Shown here piece after piece: positions 9,575 through 19,236 of a stretch of 64,000 nt of DNA. The position numbers and the translations under genes are program-made. The notes under the pieces are model-generated. The model did no database searches. It was not told the DNA's origin and worked only from the letters and a program-made list of their open reading frames with translations. Position 1 is the stretch's first letter, and the number at the start of each line of letters is the position of its first letter. The DNA comes from Marinobacter halophilus. Lineage in GTDB: Bacteria > Pseudomonadota > Gammaproteobacteria > Pseudomonadales > Oleiphilaceae. Where the stretch lies: NCBI RefSeq assembly GCF_003007685.1, contig NZ_PXNN01000017.1, forward strand, positions 785,143-849,142. The letters are read 5' to 3'.

Positions 9575-10765
9575 ATGACAGCATCCACATCACACTATGA
9601 CGTCATCATCATCGGCGCCGGCGCGGCGGGGCTGATGTGTGCGGCGACCGCCGGTTACCGTGGCCGAAAGGTGCTGGTGCTGGATCATGCCAACAAACCC
9701 GGCAAGAAAATCCTGATGTCCGGCGGTGGCCGCTGCAACTTCACCAACCTGAACAGCACGCCGGCGAATTTTCTGTCGGATAACCCCCATTACTGCATTT
9801 CTGCCCTCAAACGCTATACGCCTCAGGATTTCGTGGAACTGGTGGACCGCCACGGTGTGGAATACGAAGAGAAAGCCCCGGGCCAACTGTTCTGTAAAGA
9901 CAGCGCGAAGGACATTCTTAAGGTACTGCTGACCGAATGCGAATGGGCCGGTGCGGAAATCCGGATGAACACGTCGGTCTCCGGTATTCGACAAGTGGCG
10001 GCAGGCTTTACCCTGAAAGCCAGTGCCGGCACGCTCAGCTGCGAATCCCTGGTAGTTGCCAGCGGCGGATTGTCGATTCCCACCATGGGCGCCACCGGGT
10101 TTGGTTATGAGGTGGCAACGCAGTTTGGCTTGACCGTACTGCCTACCCGTGCCGGACTGGTGCCCTTCACCCTGCACCCGGAGCTGAAACAGCAACTGGC
10201 GCCATTATCCGGGCTCAGCTGCCCGGTGGATGCCCACTGCCACCAGCAGCATTTCCGGGAGCCCATGCTGGTGACCCACCGTGGCCTGAGCGGCCCGGCC
10301 ATGCTGCAGGTGTCTAGCTACTGGCAACCGGGCGATCAGGTGCACATCAACCTGCTGCCGGCGCAGCAGATTCAGCACGACCTGTTAACGCTGCGCAGTG
10401 AAAAACCGCAATCCACGGTGGCGCATTACCTGAACCAGAATCTGCCCAAGCGTTTCGCGCAAACTTTCAATGAACTGCAGGGGTGGAGCGGGCCGTTGCA
10501 GGCATACTGCAATGCGGAGATTGAACACATTGCCCGGAGGCTGGGCGACTGGACCATCCAACCGGCGGGTACGGAGGGGTACCGGACCGCCGAAGTCACA
10601 CTCGGCGGCGTCGACACCCGCCAGCTGTCGTCCAAAACCATGGCCGCGCTGGATCAGCCCAACCTGTACTTTATTGGCGAAGTCGTGGACGTGACCGGGC
10701 ACCTGGGCGGGCATAATTTTCAGTGGGCCTGGGCCTCCGGGGTGGCGGCCGGGAACGTCGCCTGA
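9575..10765 (+). CDS. HI0933-like (YhiN) NAD(P)/FAD-dependent oxidoreductase
   Basis: A 396-residue flavoprotein. The Rossmann motif VIIIGAGAAGLMCAA starts near residue 11; the family-typical KPGKKILMSGGGRCNFTN follows, and the C-terminal FAD contact GHLGGHNFQWAWASG closes the protein. The family (HI0933/YhiN) has an unassigned cellular role. Its stop codon lies in the 13-bp sequence TCGCCTGAGGTTC, which is repeated at 12983-12995. Confidence 0.9.
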   Translation: MTASTSHYDVIIIGAGAAGLMCAATAGYRGRKVLVLDHANKPGKKILMSGGGRCNFTNLNSTPANFLSDNPHYCISALKRYTPQDFVELVDRHGVEYEEKAPGQLFCKDSAKDILKVLLTECEWAGAEIRMNTSVSGIRQVAAGFTLKASAGTLSCESLVVASGGLSIPTMGATGFGYEVATQFGLTVLPTRAGLVPFTLHPELKQQLAPLSGLSCPVDAHCHQQHFREPMLVTHRGLSGPAMLQVSSYWQPGDQVHINLLPAQQIQHDLLTLRSEKPQSTVAHYLNQNLPKRFAQTFNELQGWSGPLQAYCNAEIEHIARRLGDWTIQPAGTEGYRTAEVTLGGVDTRQLSSKTMAALDQPNLYFIGEVVDVTGHLGGHNFQWAWASGVAAGNVA

Positions 10766-11300
10766 GGTTCGCCAGGAATAATGTACATTGGGACAATCGC
10801 CATTAGTTTGAGACAACCTCACCCAATCTGAATTGGTTTTTGGACAGCAAAGATCATTCGTCTTCGCAGCGTAGCTCCGACACCCGCGCTGCTGGCCGGC
10901 CAGTCTGTTTGTTTGTTTGTTGAGATATGAAAAGCCCTGAAGGTTGAAGACGCACCTTCTCACGTGATCTGGCTACATCCTCCTGAGAAAGTTAACTATT
11001 CGGTGATCGATTCCAACTTTCTGAATTTCTGACGAAAGTCGGAGAAACTCCCGTCTTCGATTGTGGACGCACGCTGCGCACTTTAGCGAATCCGGACTGG
11101 ACAACCCTTACCAATCTTTTCTTATGCTTTAATTTTTGCTTCCATGCGCCGTTGTCTGACGGGTTCAGAGGGCATAACATGGCTAATGAGTAGTCAAAAT
11201 TGAATTCCAGGGATCAACAGCATTTTGATCCGCGTGTGCTTGATCTGAGCGCAAAGGATCTCAAGCGCCCGAGAACCAAAAAAAATCGAATGGAGTCGAT

Positions 11301-12287
11301 ATGCAAGCCAATTCCTCGTGGCCGGATGCGCGTCCGGCACTGCACCCCTACCGCACCTCCAGTCGTGGCAAGGCAACCTGGCAGCTCATCAATACGCTGG
11401 TCCCTTACGCTGGCCTGTGGTATTTGATGGTCTTTTCTATCCGGCACGAATTTTCCTATTTATGGACACTGGCGCTCTCTGTGGTGGCGGCCGCATTTCT
11501 GGTCCGCCTTTTCATTTTGTTCCACGATTGCGTCCATGGTTCGTTCCTGCCATCCAAGCGCGCCAACACTTGGATAGGGCGCCTTTTGGGAATCCTCGTC
11601 TTTACGTCATTCGACGACTGGCGCCTGAGCCACCTTCGCCACCATGTCAGCTACGCCAATCTGGACACCCGAGGCTTTGGCGACATCTGGACGCTCACCC
11701 TGCGTGAATACAACCAGTCGCCAAGGCTTAAGCGTTTGCTTTACAGGCTATACCGTAATCCTGTGGTGCTCCTGGGCTTCGGCGCCATTTTCAATTTCTT
11801 GCTAAGCAACCGTCTACCGAGTCGGAAAGTGCAGCACAAAGAGCGTAAGAGCGTATTGTTCACGGATCTTGCTATCGTTGGTGTATTCCTGATCGCCGCC
11901 CAAACGATCGGCTGGCAGACTTATTTATTGATTCAGCTGCCTGTACTGTGGCTGGCGGGTATGGGCGGCATCTGGCTGTTTTACGTCCAGCATCAGTTCG
12001 AAGGTGGTTACTGGGCCCGAAAAGGTGACTGGGATCCGCTGCGGGCCGCGATGGAGGGCAGCTCTTTCTACCAATTGCCGACTATTTTGCGCTGGTTTTC
12101 GGCGAACATCGGGTATCACCATATCCACCATCTCAATGCCCGAATTCCCAATTATCGTCTGCCCGATTGTTACGACGAGGTTTCCGCTATGCGCGCCAAA
12201 GAGCCTTTGACCTTGCGACAGAGCCTGCACACCTTTCGGCTCAAACTCTGGGACGAAAGCCAGCAAAAGATGGTCGCCTTCCCCTAG
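11301..12287 (+). CDS. membrane fatty acid desaturase
   Basis: A 328-residue integral membrane desaturase with the three histidine boxes that bind the di-iron centre: HDCVHGS (about 75-81), HLRHH (111-115) and YHHIHH (about 274-279), spaced by hydrophobic segments. It resembles the acyl-lipid and acyl-CoA desaturases of bacteria; position specificity cannot be told. The ATG follows GGAG. It lies 43 bp upstream of the DUF2141 gene in the same direction, inside the segment bracketed by direct repeats. The upstream 535-bp gap shows no other gene. Confidence 0.9.
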   Translation: MQANSSWPDARPALHPYRTSSRGKATWQLINTLVPYAGLWYLMVFSIRHEFSYLWTLALSVVAAAFLVRLFILFHDCVHGSFLPSKRANTWIGRLLGILVFTSFDDWRLSHLRHHVSYANLDTRGFGDIWTLTLREYNQSPRLKRLLYRLYRNPVVLLGFGAIFNFLLSNRLPSRKVQHKERKSVLFTDLAIVGVFLIAAQTIGWQTYLLIQLPVLWLAGMGGIWLFYVQHQFEGGYWARKGDWDPLRAAMEGSSFYQLPTILRWFSANIGYHHIHHLNARIPNYRLPDCYDEVSAMRAKEPLTLRQSLHTFRLKLWDESQQKMVAFP

Positions 12288-12330
12288 CGAAAGTGGGGGT
12301 ACCTACAGCCTAGCCAGGGAGATCAGGGTT

Positions 12331-12861
12331 ATGAGGGCACTACTGAGTAAGTCCAATAACCAGAAATCAGCATTGACCTCCACCGCCATGCTTACCGTGA
12401 TTCGTTACTCCATGGGGCTTAGGCATGTAGCACTGGGCTTTGTGTTGGCGTTTACAAATCTTCCCGCCGTCGTCTTCGCCCAATCATCATGCCCTGGAAT
12501 CCATGTGGAAATTCCGAACATTAAAAACAGCACCGGGACCATAGCTTGCGCGCTTTTCGAATCGCCAGCGGGTTTCCCTAATGAGTTTTTGAACTCCGCG
12601 ACCAATATAATAATGATTAAAATTCGAGATGCGCAGGCGCGTTGTAGCTTCCTGGATGTCCCTCCAGGAACCTATGCATTGGCCGTCATCCATGATGAAA
12701 ATAGGGATGGCAAGCTCAACACCAACTTTCTAGGGGTCCCCACGGAAGGCTATGGCTTTTCAAGTGGCGCAGAGGCTGCGATGAGTGCGCCTTCATTCGA
12801 GGCCGCCAGCTTTTCATACGATGGGCAAAATCTGGATCTGACTATTAGATTGAATTATTGA
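12331..12861 (+). CDS. DUF2141 secreted protein
   Basis: A 176-residue protein with an unusually long N-terminal region (about 30 residues) before a hydrophobic signal-like segment ending near VVFAQSS, then a single beta-rich domain with LNVPPGTYA-like and HDENRDGKLNTN features typical of DUF2141. An internal ATG (near GLRHVAL) is an alternative start. AGGGAG precedes the chosen ATG. It probably follows the desaturase in one transcript. Function unknown; predicted periplasmic or exported. Confidence 0.8.
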   Translation: MRALLSKSNNQKSALTSTAMLTVIRYSMGLRHVALGFVLAFTNLPAVVFAQSSCPGIHVEIPNIKNSTGTIACALFESPAGFPNEFLNSATNIIMIKIRDAQARCSFLDVPPGTYALAVIHDENRDGKLNTNFLGVPTEGYGFSSGAEAAMSAPSFEAASFSYDGQNLDLTIRLNY

Positions 12862-12994
12862 GGGCCTCTATCGCATAACTCAAGATGGAATTACCGGACA
12901 GTTACACATGACTTTTGGCACTGCCGCTAGTTTGAGACCGGAGTCGTCCGAAGCAGCAGTTATACGAGTACGAAGGCGACCATCGCCTGAGGTT

Positions 12995-14554
12995 CTACAG
13001 GTATTTCTCGATAGGCAACCAGGACAACATCCGTGAGGCTGCCCGGCGCCAGAAGCCGACTTCCGGTTCCCGGTGCCACTCCTGGTTCTGTGACGTCCAG
13101 ACCATCCTGCCGTCCGCACCCACCGTCACCTGCCAGCTGTTCTCCGGTTTCAGGGCATCGTCAATATCCTCGGCCACTGTTCGGGCCAGCTCGGGGCTGC
13201 GAATGATCAGCACCGTCTCCCCGTTCAGGTAGATCGACCGCAGATTGACGTTAAAGGAGCCAATGAACAGGGTTTCCCGATCGAACACCACCGCCTTGGA
13301 ATGCAGGCTGACCATACCCTGATCACAGGCCTGCCGGTTAGTGACCCAGCGTTTGCAGGCGGGTGCATCCGGGCGCAGCTCATGCAGAGTGATGCCCTGC
13401 TCCAGCATGCTGCGCCGCCAGCGTGCGTAGCCGGAATGGTTTGGCACGAGATCGTTGGTGGCCAGGGAATTGGTCAGGGCAGTAACCCTCAGGCTCTGAT
13501 TGTTCAGATTATCCAACCCTTCCAGCTGAGCCTCGGCCAGGATCAGATAGGCCGATTCAATCAGAATTTCCGAGCGGGCGGCTTCGGTCAGTCGGAAAAG
13601 CGCATTCGCGGTGGCTCTTGGCGTATTCGCCGGCGCGTCGGGATTTTCCGGTGGAGGGTCAAACACCAGCTCGCCTTCCGCCTGAATCATGGCGGCAAAC
13701 CAGGTTTCGAGCAGTTGCTCGGCACCGGCTCTGCCCCGCGGCAGCGCTGTCTTGAATGCCAATGGCCCGGTGGTCGCCCGGCTCAGCGAGGACAGGTGGT
13801 ACACAGCCTGTTCAGAGTCCGGAAGCTTATAAAGCTGACTCAGCGGATAAGCCCAGCGATTGTTCCAGTAGGCCTCAAAGTTCCTGGTCATGTCCGCAGC
13901 CAGCGGGCCCAGCACCATCACGTCACGGTCACGGAAGTTCAGCTGCGGATCTTCATCAAAATACTCGTCACCAATGTTACGGCCACCAGCAATACCAACC
14001 TGGTCGTCCACCACAAAGGTTTTGTTGTGCATGCGCCGATTGATGCGATCGAAATCCGTAATGAACGAAAGCCAGCGCCCGGCACCATTGCGGGATGACG
14101 ATGGATTGAAAATACGGATCGCGATATTGGGGTGGGCTTCGAGCATGGCAAACAGCGATTCTTTGCCCGCTACATTGATGTCGTCCAGCAGCAGGCGAAC
14201 CTGAACACCGCGATCGGCCGCAGTGACCAGGCGTCCCGCCAGATAGCGGCCACTGTCGTCGTCGTTCCAGATGTAATACTGGGCATCGATTCGATGGCTG
14301 GCGGCTTCGATCAGGGCGGCGCGAACCGTGAAGGCATCGCGGCCCGTGTCGAGTAACTGGAAAGCGGATAAAGGTGAGTCGGGATCAAGTTGCATCCGGC
14401 GCTGATCCATAACGAAGGATTCCGTGTCAGAAGATAGCGCCAGAACCGGGCCGTGGTCGACCGGCGGCAAACCACGGGCACACCCGGCAAGAAGCCCCAG
14501 CATGAACAGGATGCCCAAACGGGCAATAAGTGCGGAAGGCTGCGAACCAGACAT
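12995..14554 (-). CDS. phospholipase D-like lipoprotein (cardiolipin synthase ClsC-like)
   Basis: A 519-residue protein with a lipoprotein signal (MLGLLAGCARG) and two HKD-type motifs, HNKTFVVDD with GGRNIGDEYFD, and LHSKAVVFD with GSFNVNLRS, which mark phospholipase D-superfamily phosphatidyltransferases. Length and motif layout match ClsC/YmdC-type proteins, which make cardiolipin from phosphatidylglycerol and another phospholipid. The next gene in the same direction upstream is a universal stress protein, 17 bp away. The stop codon overlaps the right copy of the 13-bp direct repeat. Confidence 0.88.
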   Translation of the reverse strand: MSGSQPSALIARLGILFMLGLLAGCARGLPPVDHGPVLALSSDTESFVMDQRRMQLDPDSPLSAFQLLDTGRDAFTVRAALIEAASHRIDAQYYIWNDDDSGRYLAGRLVTAADRGVQVRLLLDDINVAGKESLFAMLEAHPNIAIRIFNPSSSRNGAGRWLSFITDFDRINRRMHNKTFVVDDQVGIAGGRNIGDEYFDEDPQLNFRDRDVMVLGPLAADMTRNFEAYWNNRWAYPLSQLYKLPDSEQAVYHLSSLSRATTGPLAFKTALPRGRAGAEQLLETWFAAMIQAEGELVFDPPPENPDAPANTPRATANALFRLTEAARSEILIESAYLILAEAQLEGLDNLNNQSLRVTALTNSLATNDLVPNHSGYARWRRSMLEQGITLHELRPDAPACKRWVTNRQACDQGMVSLHSKAVVFDRETLFIGSFNVNLRSIYLNGETVLIIRSPELARTVAEDIDDALKPENSWQVTVGADGRMVWTSQNQEWHREPEVGFWRRAASRMLSWLPIEKYL

Positions 14555-14571
14555 ACTCTCGGGCTTCCTGG

Positions 14572-15429
14572 CTACCGAATCACCACCAGCGGTTTTTTGG
14601 CGGTTTTTAACATGGTGGTTGTGGTGCTGCCCACCAGGAACTGACGAATACGGGAATGGCCATAAGCACCCATCACCAGGATATCAATATCATGCTCGTC
14701 CTGATAAGCGTGCAGCGTGGGCTCTACGTCGCCGGCACGGATCGCGAGTGTGATCTCAACACCCAGCTCCGACAACATCTGCTCTGCCTTTTTCAGCTGC
14801 TCCCATCGATCTGCGGTGTCGGCACCGATCATCACCAGGTGCAGTGGCATGCCCTTCAACACCGGGCTCTGAGCCATCAGCTCCACGCCTCGGAAGGCGG
14901 TGGCACTGCCATCGAAGGCCAACATGGCGCTTTTCGGCTGGACGAACTGCTCAGGCACCAGCAAAACTGAACGCTGAACACTGCGCAGGACCGTCTCGAG
15001 CTGACTGCCAACATGCACGTCCCGGTCGGAACTGCTCTCGCCATGCAGGCCAAGCACAAACAGGCGGGACTCTTTCTCAAGCGCCACCAGTGACTCGGTC
15101 AGATTGTCGTGGCGCTGACGCTTGACGACCTCGGCAACGCCCGCCGCTTTGACTCTGGCTTCAGCCTCATCCAGCAGGTGATGACCATGCTCGAGCGCCA
15201 GCTTGGCGCGCTTCCGGTCCAGTTCCGCCAGCTCATCCAGCAAATGTTCCCGGCTACCCAGGCCAATGCTGCCTGCCAGATCGAGCTCTGGTTCCGCCGG
15301 ATACCGCTCCTCGTCCAGAACGTGCATCAGCATCAGGGGTGTGTCCATGTGCCGGCTGGCCCATGCTGCGTAATCGCATACCGCTGGTGCGGCCTGGGAA
15401 CCGTCAATACAGGCTACTATTCGTAACAT
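14572..15429 (-). CDS. tandem-domain universal stress protein
   Basis: A 285-residue protein made of two Usp domains (about 1-145 and 150-285). The second ends with GAYGHSRIRQFLVGSTT, the ATP-binding type G-x2-G-x9-G(S/T) pattern. Such proteins act in the cytoplasm under growth arrest or stress. GAGG precedes the ATG at 15429. The phospholipase D-like gene follows 17 bp downstream, so the two may form an operon. Confidence 0.9.
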   Translation of the reverse strand: MLRIVACIDGSQAAPAVCDYAAWASRHMDTPLMLMHVLDEERYPAEPELDLAGSIGLGSREHLLDELAELDRKRAKLALEHGHHLLDEAEARVKAAGVAEVVKRQRHDNLTESLVALEKESRLFVLGLHGESSSDRDVHVGSQLETVLRSVQRSVLLVPEQFVQPKSAMLAFDGSATAFRGVELMAQSPVLKGMPLHLVMIGADTADRWEQLKKAEQMLSELGVEITLAIRAGDVEPTLHAYQDEHDIDILVMGAYGHSRIRQFLVGSTTTTMLKTAKKPLVVIR

Positions 15430-15590
15430 CGTTGCCTCGCCTCGTTAGTCATTGTGATTGTTAGTGTGACGTGCATTGCCAGTATTATCTTTGGCATAGG
15501 TCATATCAATGACTTCTCAGGGTGATTCTGCCCTCCAATGTTGCATAGAATGCATGGATTAACCAAACCACTGGCCGGAGAGCCGCCCCG

Positions 15591-16871
15591 ATGGATGATG
15601 TAGCAAACCAGTTTCTGAATGCCAATCAGACCACGATCAATCTGGCTATTGCCCTGTTGCTTGGTGCCATTATTGGTCTTGAGCGGGGCTGGGGCGCCCG
15701 GGAGCAGAAATCCGGCGAGCGCATTGCCGGCATTCGCACATTCGCGTTGATCGGCCTGCTAGGCGGTATCTCGGCCGTGCTGGCGGCTGAAATTACCGCC
15801 TGGGCCTTTCCTGTGTTGCTGCTCAGCGTGGTAGCCATGGGCCTGGTTGCTTACAGTGAGCGCCTGGAACACATCCGTAATTTCAGTATCACCGGCATGG
15901 TCGGCATGCTGCTGACCTTTTGTTTTGGTGCAGTGGCGGTGGCGGTGGACCCGGTGATCGCGACCGCCGCCGCTGTGGTCACCGCCATCATCCTTGATAA
16001 TAAAGAAGAGATTCATGGCTGGGTGTTGGAGCTGCAGGCCCACGAGCTGGACGCAGCGCTGAAACTGTTGTTGATCTCTGTGGTGATGCTACCGCTGCTG
16101 CCGAACGAGCCCATGGGCCCCGGCGGCGTGCTCAACCCCCGGGAAATCTGGTGGATGGTGGTCATGATCGCCTCCATCTCGTTTGTGGGTTATTTTGCGA
16201 TTCGGGTTGCCGGCGCCCGCAAGGGCATTCTTTTTACCAGCCTGTTCGCCGGCCTCAGTTCGTCAACCGCTCTGACGCTGCATTTTTCCCGGCAATCCGC
16301 CAAGAATCCGGATTTTCATCCGCAGTTTGCCGCCGGCATCCTCATTGCCTGTGGCACCATGTTCCCCCGCATTCTGGTGTATTGCCTGGTGATCAATGCG
16401 GCACTGTTGCCCAGCCTGATCTGGCCGGTAGTGGTGATGACCCTTCTGTTGTACGGTCCCGCGCTGTATATCTGGACCAGACATTCGCAACAACTCCACA
16501 TCAGCCAGCCCAGCCTGACCCAAAACCCTCTGGACCTGTCGTCGGCGCTGGTGTTCGGCCTGTTGCTTATGATCATTCTTCTATTGGGCGAATTCCTCAA
16601 GAACGCCTTTGGCGATGCCGGCATCTACGCCCTTGCGGCCACCTCCGGCATTGCCGATGTTGACGCCATCACCCTCTCGCTGACCCGAATGTCAAACGAT
16701 GGCTTGGGGATGGATGCCGCTGTACTGGGCATTGTTATCGCAGCCGCCATGAACAATATGGTGAAGTCGGGCATTGCCTGGGTTGTTGGCAACCGCCAGA
16801 CCGGCATAATGGTGGGTGGGCCGATGGTTTTATCGCTTGGCGCCGGTCTGCTGGTCGCCTGGTTGCAATGA
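15591..16871 (+). CDS. MgtC/SapB-DUF4010 family membrane protein
   Basis: A 426-residue polytopic membrane protein. The N-terminal part has the MgtC-like ALLLGAIIGLERGWG and GIRTFALIGLLGG segments; the remaining two thirds are the DUF4010 membrane domain, with GLSSSTALTLHFSRQS and ATSGIADVDAITLSL. Function of this two-domain class is unknown. GGAGA precedes the ATG. The stop is 4 bp from the stop of the convergent alkB. Confidence 0.85.
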   Translation: MDDVANQFLNANQTTINLAIALLLGAIIGLERGWGAREQKSGERIAGIRTFALIGLLGGISAVLAAEITAWAFPVLLLSVVAMGLVAYSERLEHIRNFSITGMVGMLLTFCFGAVAVAVDPVIATAAAVVTAIILDNKEEIHGWVLELQAHELDAALKLLLISVVMLPLLPNEPMGPGGVLNPREIWWMVVMIASISFVGYFAIRVAGARKGILFTSLFAGLSSSTALTLHFSRQSAKNPDFHPQFAAGILIACGTMFPRILVYCLVINAALLPSLIWPVVVMTLLLYGPALYIWTRHSQQLHISQPSLTQNPLDLSSALVFGLLLMIILLLGEFLKNAFGDAGIYALAATSGIADVDAITLSLTRMSNDGLGMDAAVLGIVIAAAMNNMVKSGIAWVVGNRQTGIMVGGPMVLSLGAGLLVAWLQ

Positions 16872-16875
16872 GGCG

Positions 16876-17526
16876 CTAACCGGCTTTGCGAAAGGTAAGG
16901 TTATAGCGGAAGCCGCCGGTCAGCGGGTGCTGACCGGCTTTCAGGGTCAACACCCCGTGATAGTGCAATCTGGCCGAACCACCCCAGACCACCACATCCC
17001 CATGTTCCAACACAATTCGTTGCGGCCGGTCACTGCGCTTTGGTCCGCCAAACTGAAACACGATGGGCAGTCCCAATGACACAGACACTATGGGCCAGGA
17101 CAGATCTTTTTCGTCTTTGTCCTGGTGCAAGCCCATCTTAGCCCCGGGTTGGTAGCGATTCACCAGACAGGCATCCGGCACAAAATTCGGAAAGCCCGCT
17201 GCAGCAGCTGCTTGCCGTGCCAGCTCCGCAAAAATCTCAGGCATGACCGGCCAGGGCCGACCAGTTTCAGGATCACAACCCTGGTAACGGTAGCCCCTGG
17301 CATCGGTCACCCAACCCAGAGCTCCGGCACAGGTCATGGCCGCCGACATTGAATGGCCTCCGGGCGTCACCATGTGACGGAGCGGCGCCTGTGCGGCGAC
17401 GGCCGCCACGGTGGTCATCAAAGCCGGCGCGGTGTCCCGGGCAAACCGTCGCAAAACCACCAAGTCTTCGCCCAGTCGTTCCTGCATGCAGTCAGCGGGG
17501 CCGGAGTCAAACAGATCAAGAGTCAT
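16876..17526 (-). CDS. alkB: AlkB alkylated-DNA dioxygenase
   Basis: A 216-residue Fe(II)/2-oxoglutarate dioxygenase of the AlkB family. The iron facial triad is visible in LHQDKDE (His and Asp) and RLHYHGV (His); the 2-oxoglutarate-binding arginines are in RYNLTFRKAG, and YQPGAKMGLHQD is the classic AlkB segment. It removes methyl groups from 1-methyladenine and 3-methylcytosine by oxidation. Length equals that of E. coli AlkB. No ada gene is adjacent. Confidence 0.95.
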   Translation of the reverse strand: MTLDLFDSGPADCMQERLGEDLVVLRRFARDTAPALMTTVAAVAAQAPLRHMVTPGGHSMSAAMTCAGALGWVTDARGYRYQGCDPETGRPWPVMPEIFAELARQAAAAAGFPNFVPDACLVNRYQPGAKMGLHQDKDEKDLSWPIVSVSLGLPIVFQFGGPKRSDRPQRIVLEHGDVVVWGGSARLHYHGVLTLKAGQHPLTGGFRYNLTFRKAG

Positions 17527-17654
17527 AAGCAGAATATTGTAATGCCTGGTCAGAGTTTCAAGAGTTTGGAACCGATGAATGAAAGCCAGTTCATGAAGCG
17601 AGGACCAAAAACACGTATATTCTACAGACTGATTTACTTTCTAAGGACTTCTGA

Positions 17655-18437
17655 ATGCTGTTTGCAATGATTTTCGGTGGCCTGATCGGCTACGCCATCG
17701 GCCGTTTTCCGGGACTTCTCGTCGGTGCAGCGCTTGGCGCTTTCCTGTTTCAGCGGGCGAAAAGCCGGCTGATTGGCAAGATTCAGGGTCTTCAGACCAA
17801 TTTTATCGAATCCGTCTTCGCTGTCATGGGTGCGTTATGCAAAGCCGACGGCGTAGTCACCCGCGATGAAATCGAGCTTGCCGAAACCGTGTTTGTCCGG
17901 TTCCGGCTCAATGAAGATCAGAAAACCATAGCCCGGGAAGCATTCAACCGGGGTAAATCTCCGGATTTTGATCTGGATGCCGAGCTGAATCAGTTCCTGC
18001 GCAGTTCTGGCCGCCAGCCTGCTCTGTTGCAGATGTTCCTGCAGGTTCAGGTGTCGGCAGTAGCCGCCGACGGCGAGGTGCACCCGGCCGAGCACGATAT
18101 GCTGGTGCGTGTTGCTCGCGGCCTGGGCCTGCCCGAAAGTCAGGTCGATCAGCTTGAAGCTATGCTGCGAGGAGCCCATGCCGGGCGCGCCGGTGGCAAC
18201 CAGAACTATTCTTCTGGCCAGCAGATTGACGATGCTTACAAAGTGCTCGGGGTTTCGCCGTCCGCGTCGGATGCCGACATTAAACGCACCTACCGCAAGC
18301 TGATGAGCGAAAACCACCCGGATAAAATGGCCGGGCGTGGCATGCCGGAGAGCATGCGAGAGATGGCCGAGGAGCGCACCGGGGAAATCAGCCACGCCTA
18401 CGATGTCATCAAGGAAGCCCGCAAGCAGGCATCCTGA
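17655..18437 (+). CDS. djlA: co-chaperone DjlA
   Basis: A 260-residue protein with an N-terminal glycine-rich membrane segment (GGLIGYAIGRFPG), a central TerB-like helical domain (about 50-170) and a C-terminal J domain (about 190-260) with the invariant HPD in NHPDKMAG. DjlA is an inner-membrane DnaK co-chaperone. The ATG at 17655 has AAGGA six bases upstream. The gene ends 6 bp from the convergent methyltransferase-like gene. Confidence 0.93.
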   Translation: MLFAMIFGGLIGYAIGRFPGLLVGAALGAFLFQRAKSRLIGKIQGLQTNFIESVFAVMGALCKADGVVTRDEIELAETVFVRFRLNEDQKTIAREAFNRGKSPDFDLDAELNQFLRSSGRQPALLQMFLQVQVSAVAADGEVHPAEHDMLVRVARGLGLPESQVDQLEAMLRGAHAGRAGGNQNYSSGQQIDDAYKVLGVSPSASDADIKRTYRKLMSENHPDKMAGRGMPESMREMAEERTGEISHAYDVIKEARKQAS

Positions 18438-18443
18438 TGCCCC

Positions 18444-19052
18444 TCAAAACCAGCGCGGCACTCTTGCCCGGTAGGCCTCATAGGTGTTACCAAAATGCAG
18501 TGCCAGGGCTTGCTCTTCTACCCTGGCCTGCCGGGTAATTACCAACACGCCCGCAATCAGGCAAACCAGCGAGAACACGCTCGGTAGCGCCAGGAAAAAC
18601 CCGAACTGTCCCACCATAATGGCCAGAAACACAGGATTTCTGGTGCGGGCATAGGGCCCTTCCGTCAAAAGCTTCGTGCGCTTTGCTTGCGGATCAACCC
18701 CGGAGCGCCAATCTTCGTGCATGTAAGCCTGCAGGTAATTGACTGCGGTGAACGACCCCAGCAGCAAGGCAACCCCCACCAGCAATACCGGCCACTGATA
18801 CAGCCAGGGCAAAACTCCTAGCCAGGCATTCAGATCAATGCCGATGCGGGCCAGACAGATCAGCAAGATAGCGGCCCGGAACAGGTTAAAGGTGTGCCGG
18901 TGCCACCAGCTCGCCTGTCCTCGCTTTCCATAGTGAATGTGAGTAAAACCCATGCGCGCATACAGCCCCAGCGACCTCGCCGTGAACTGCAGGCCAATCA
19001 TCAAAAAAAATACGCCGAGAAAGATTCGGACAGCGGGTTCGATCAGATCCAT
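18444..19052 (-). CDS. isoprenylcysteine carboxyl methyltransferase-like membrane protein
   Basis: A 202-residue integral membrane protein with five or so hydrophobic segments. The C-terminal half has GPYARTRNPVFLA followed by a membrane helix, and Glu residues near the end (VEEQALALHFGNTYEAY), as in the ICMT/PEMT methyltransferase superfamily, which binds S-adenosylmethionine at the membrane. The bacterial substrate is unknown. Confidence 0.85.
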   Translation of the reverse strand: MDLIEPAVRIFLGVFFLMIGLQFTARSLGLYARMGFTHIHYGKRGQASWWHRHTFNLFRAAILLICLARIGIDLNAWLGVLPWLYQWPVLLVGVALLLGSFTAVNYLQAYMHEDWRSGVDPQAKRTKLLTEGPYARTRNPVFLAIMVGQFGFFLALPSVFSLVCLIAGVLVITRQARVEEQALALHFGNTYEAYRARVPRWF

Positions 19053-19236
19053 TTATACATTCTGGGTCAGCAAGTTGGCTGATCAGCTTACTGGCTGATC
19101 ATGGGGATTAATAGTGACGGGAATCAAGCCAGGCCCAAAGGTTTGTTTCCGGCCTGTGACGGGATACCTGAAATGACATGTCGTCGGGTTTGAAGGTGAG
19201 CTATGGTTTGAGCCATCGAATCCTCTGGAGTAAACC

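Larger units (their letters stand above)
10758..12995. other. probable inserted segment carrying desaturase and DUF2141 genes
   Basis: TCGCCTGAGGTTC occurs at 10758-10770 (end of the flavoprotein gene) and again at 12983-12995 (end of the convergent phospholipase D-like gene). Removing one copy and everything between would leave the two convergent genes sharing the junction. A second pair of direct repeats sits just inside: 10798-10814 and 12922-12938 share TAGTTTGAGAC and match at 14 of 17 bases. The stretch 10771-11300 has no convincing gene and is more AT-rich by eye than its surroundings. No transposase or recombinase gene remains, so the mechanism is unknown. Confidence 0.5.
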
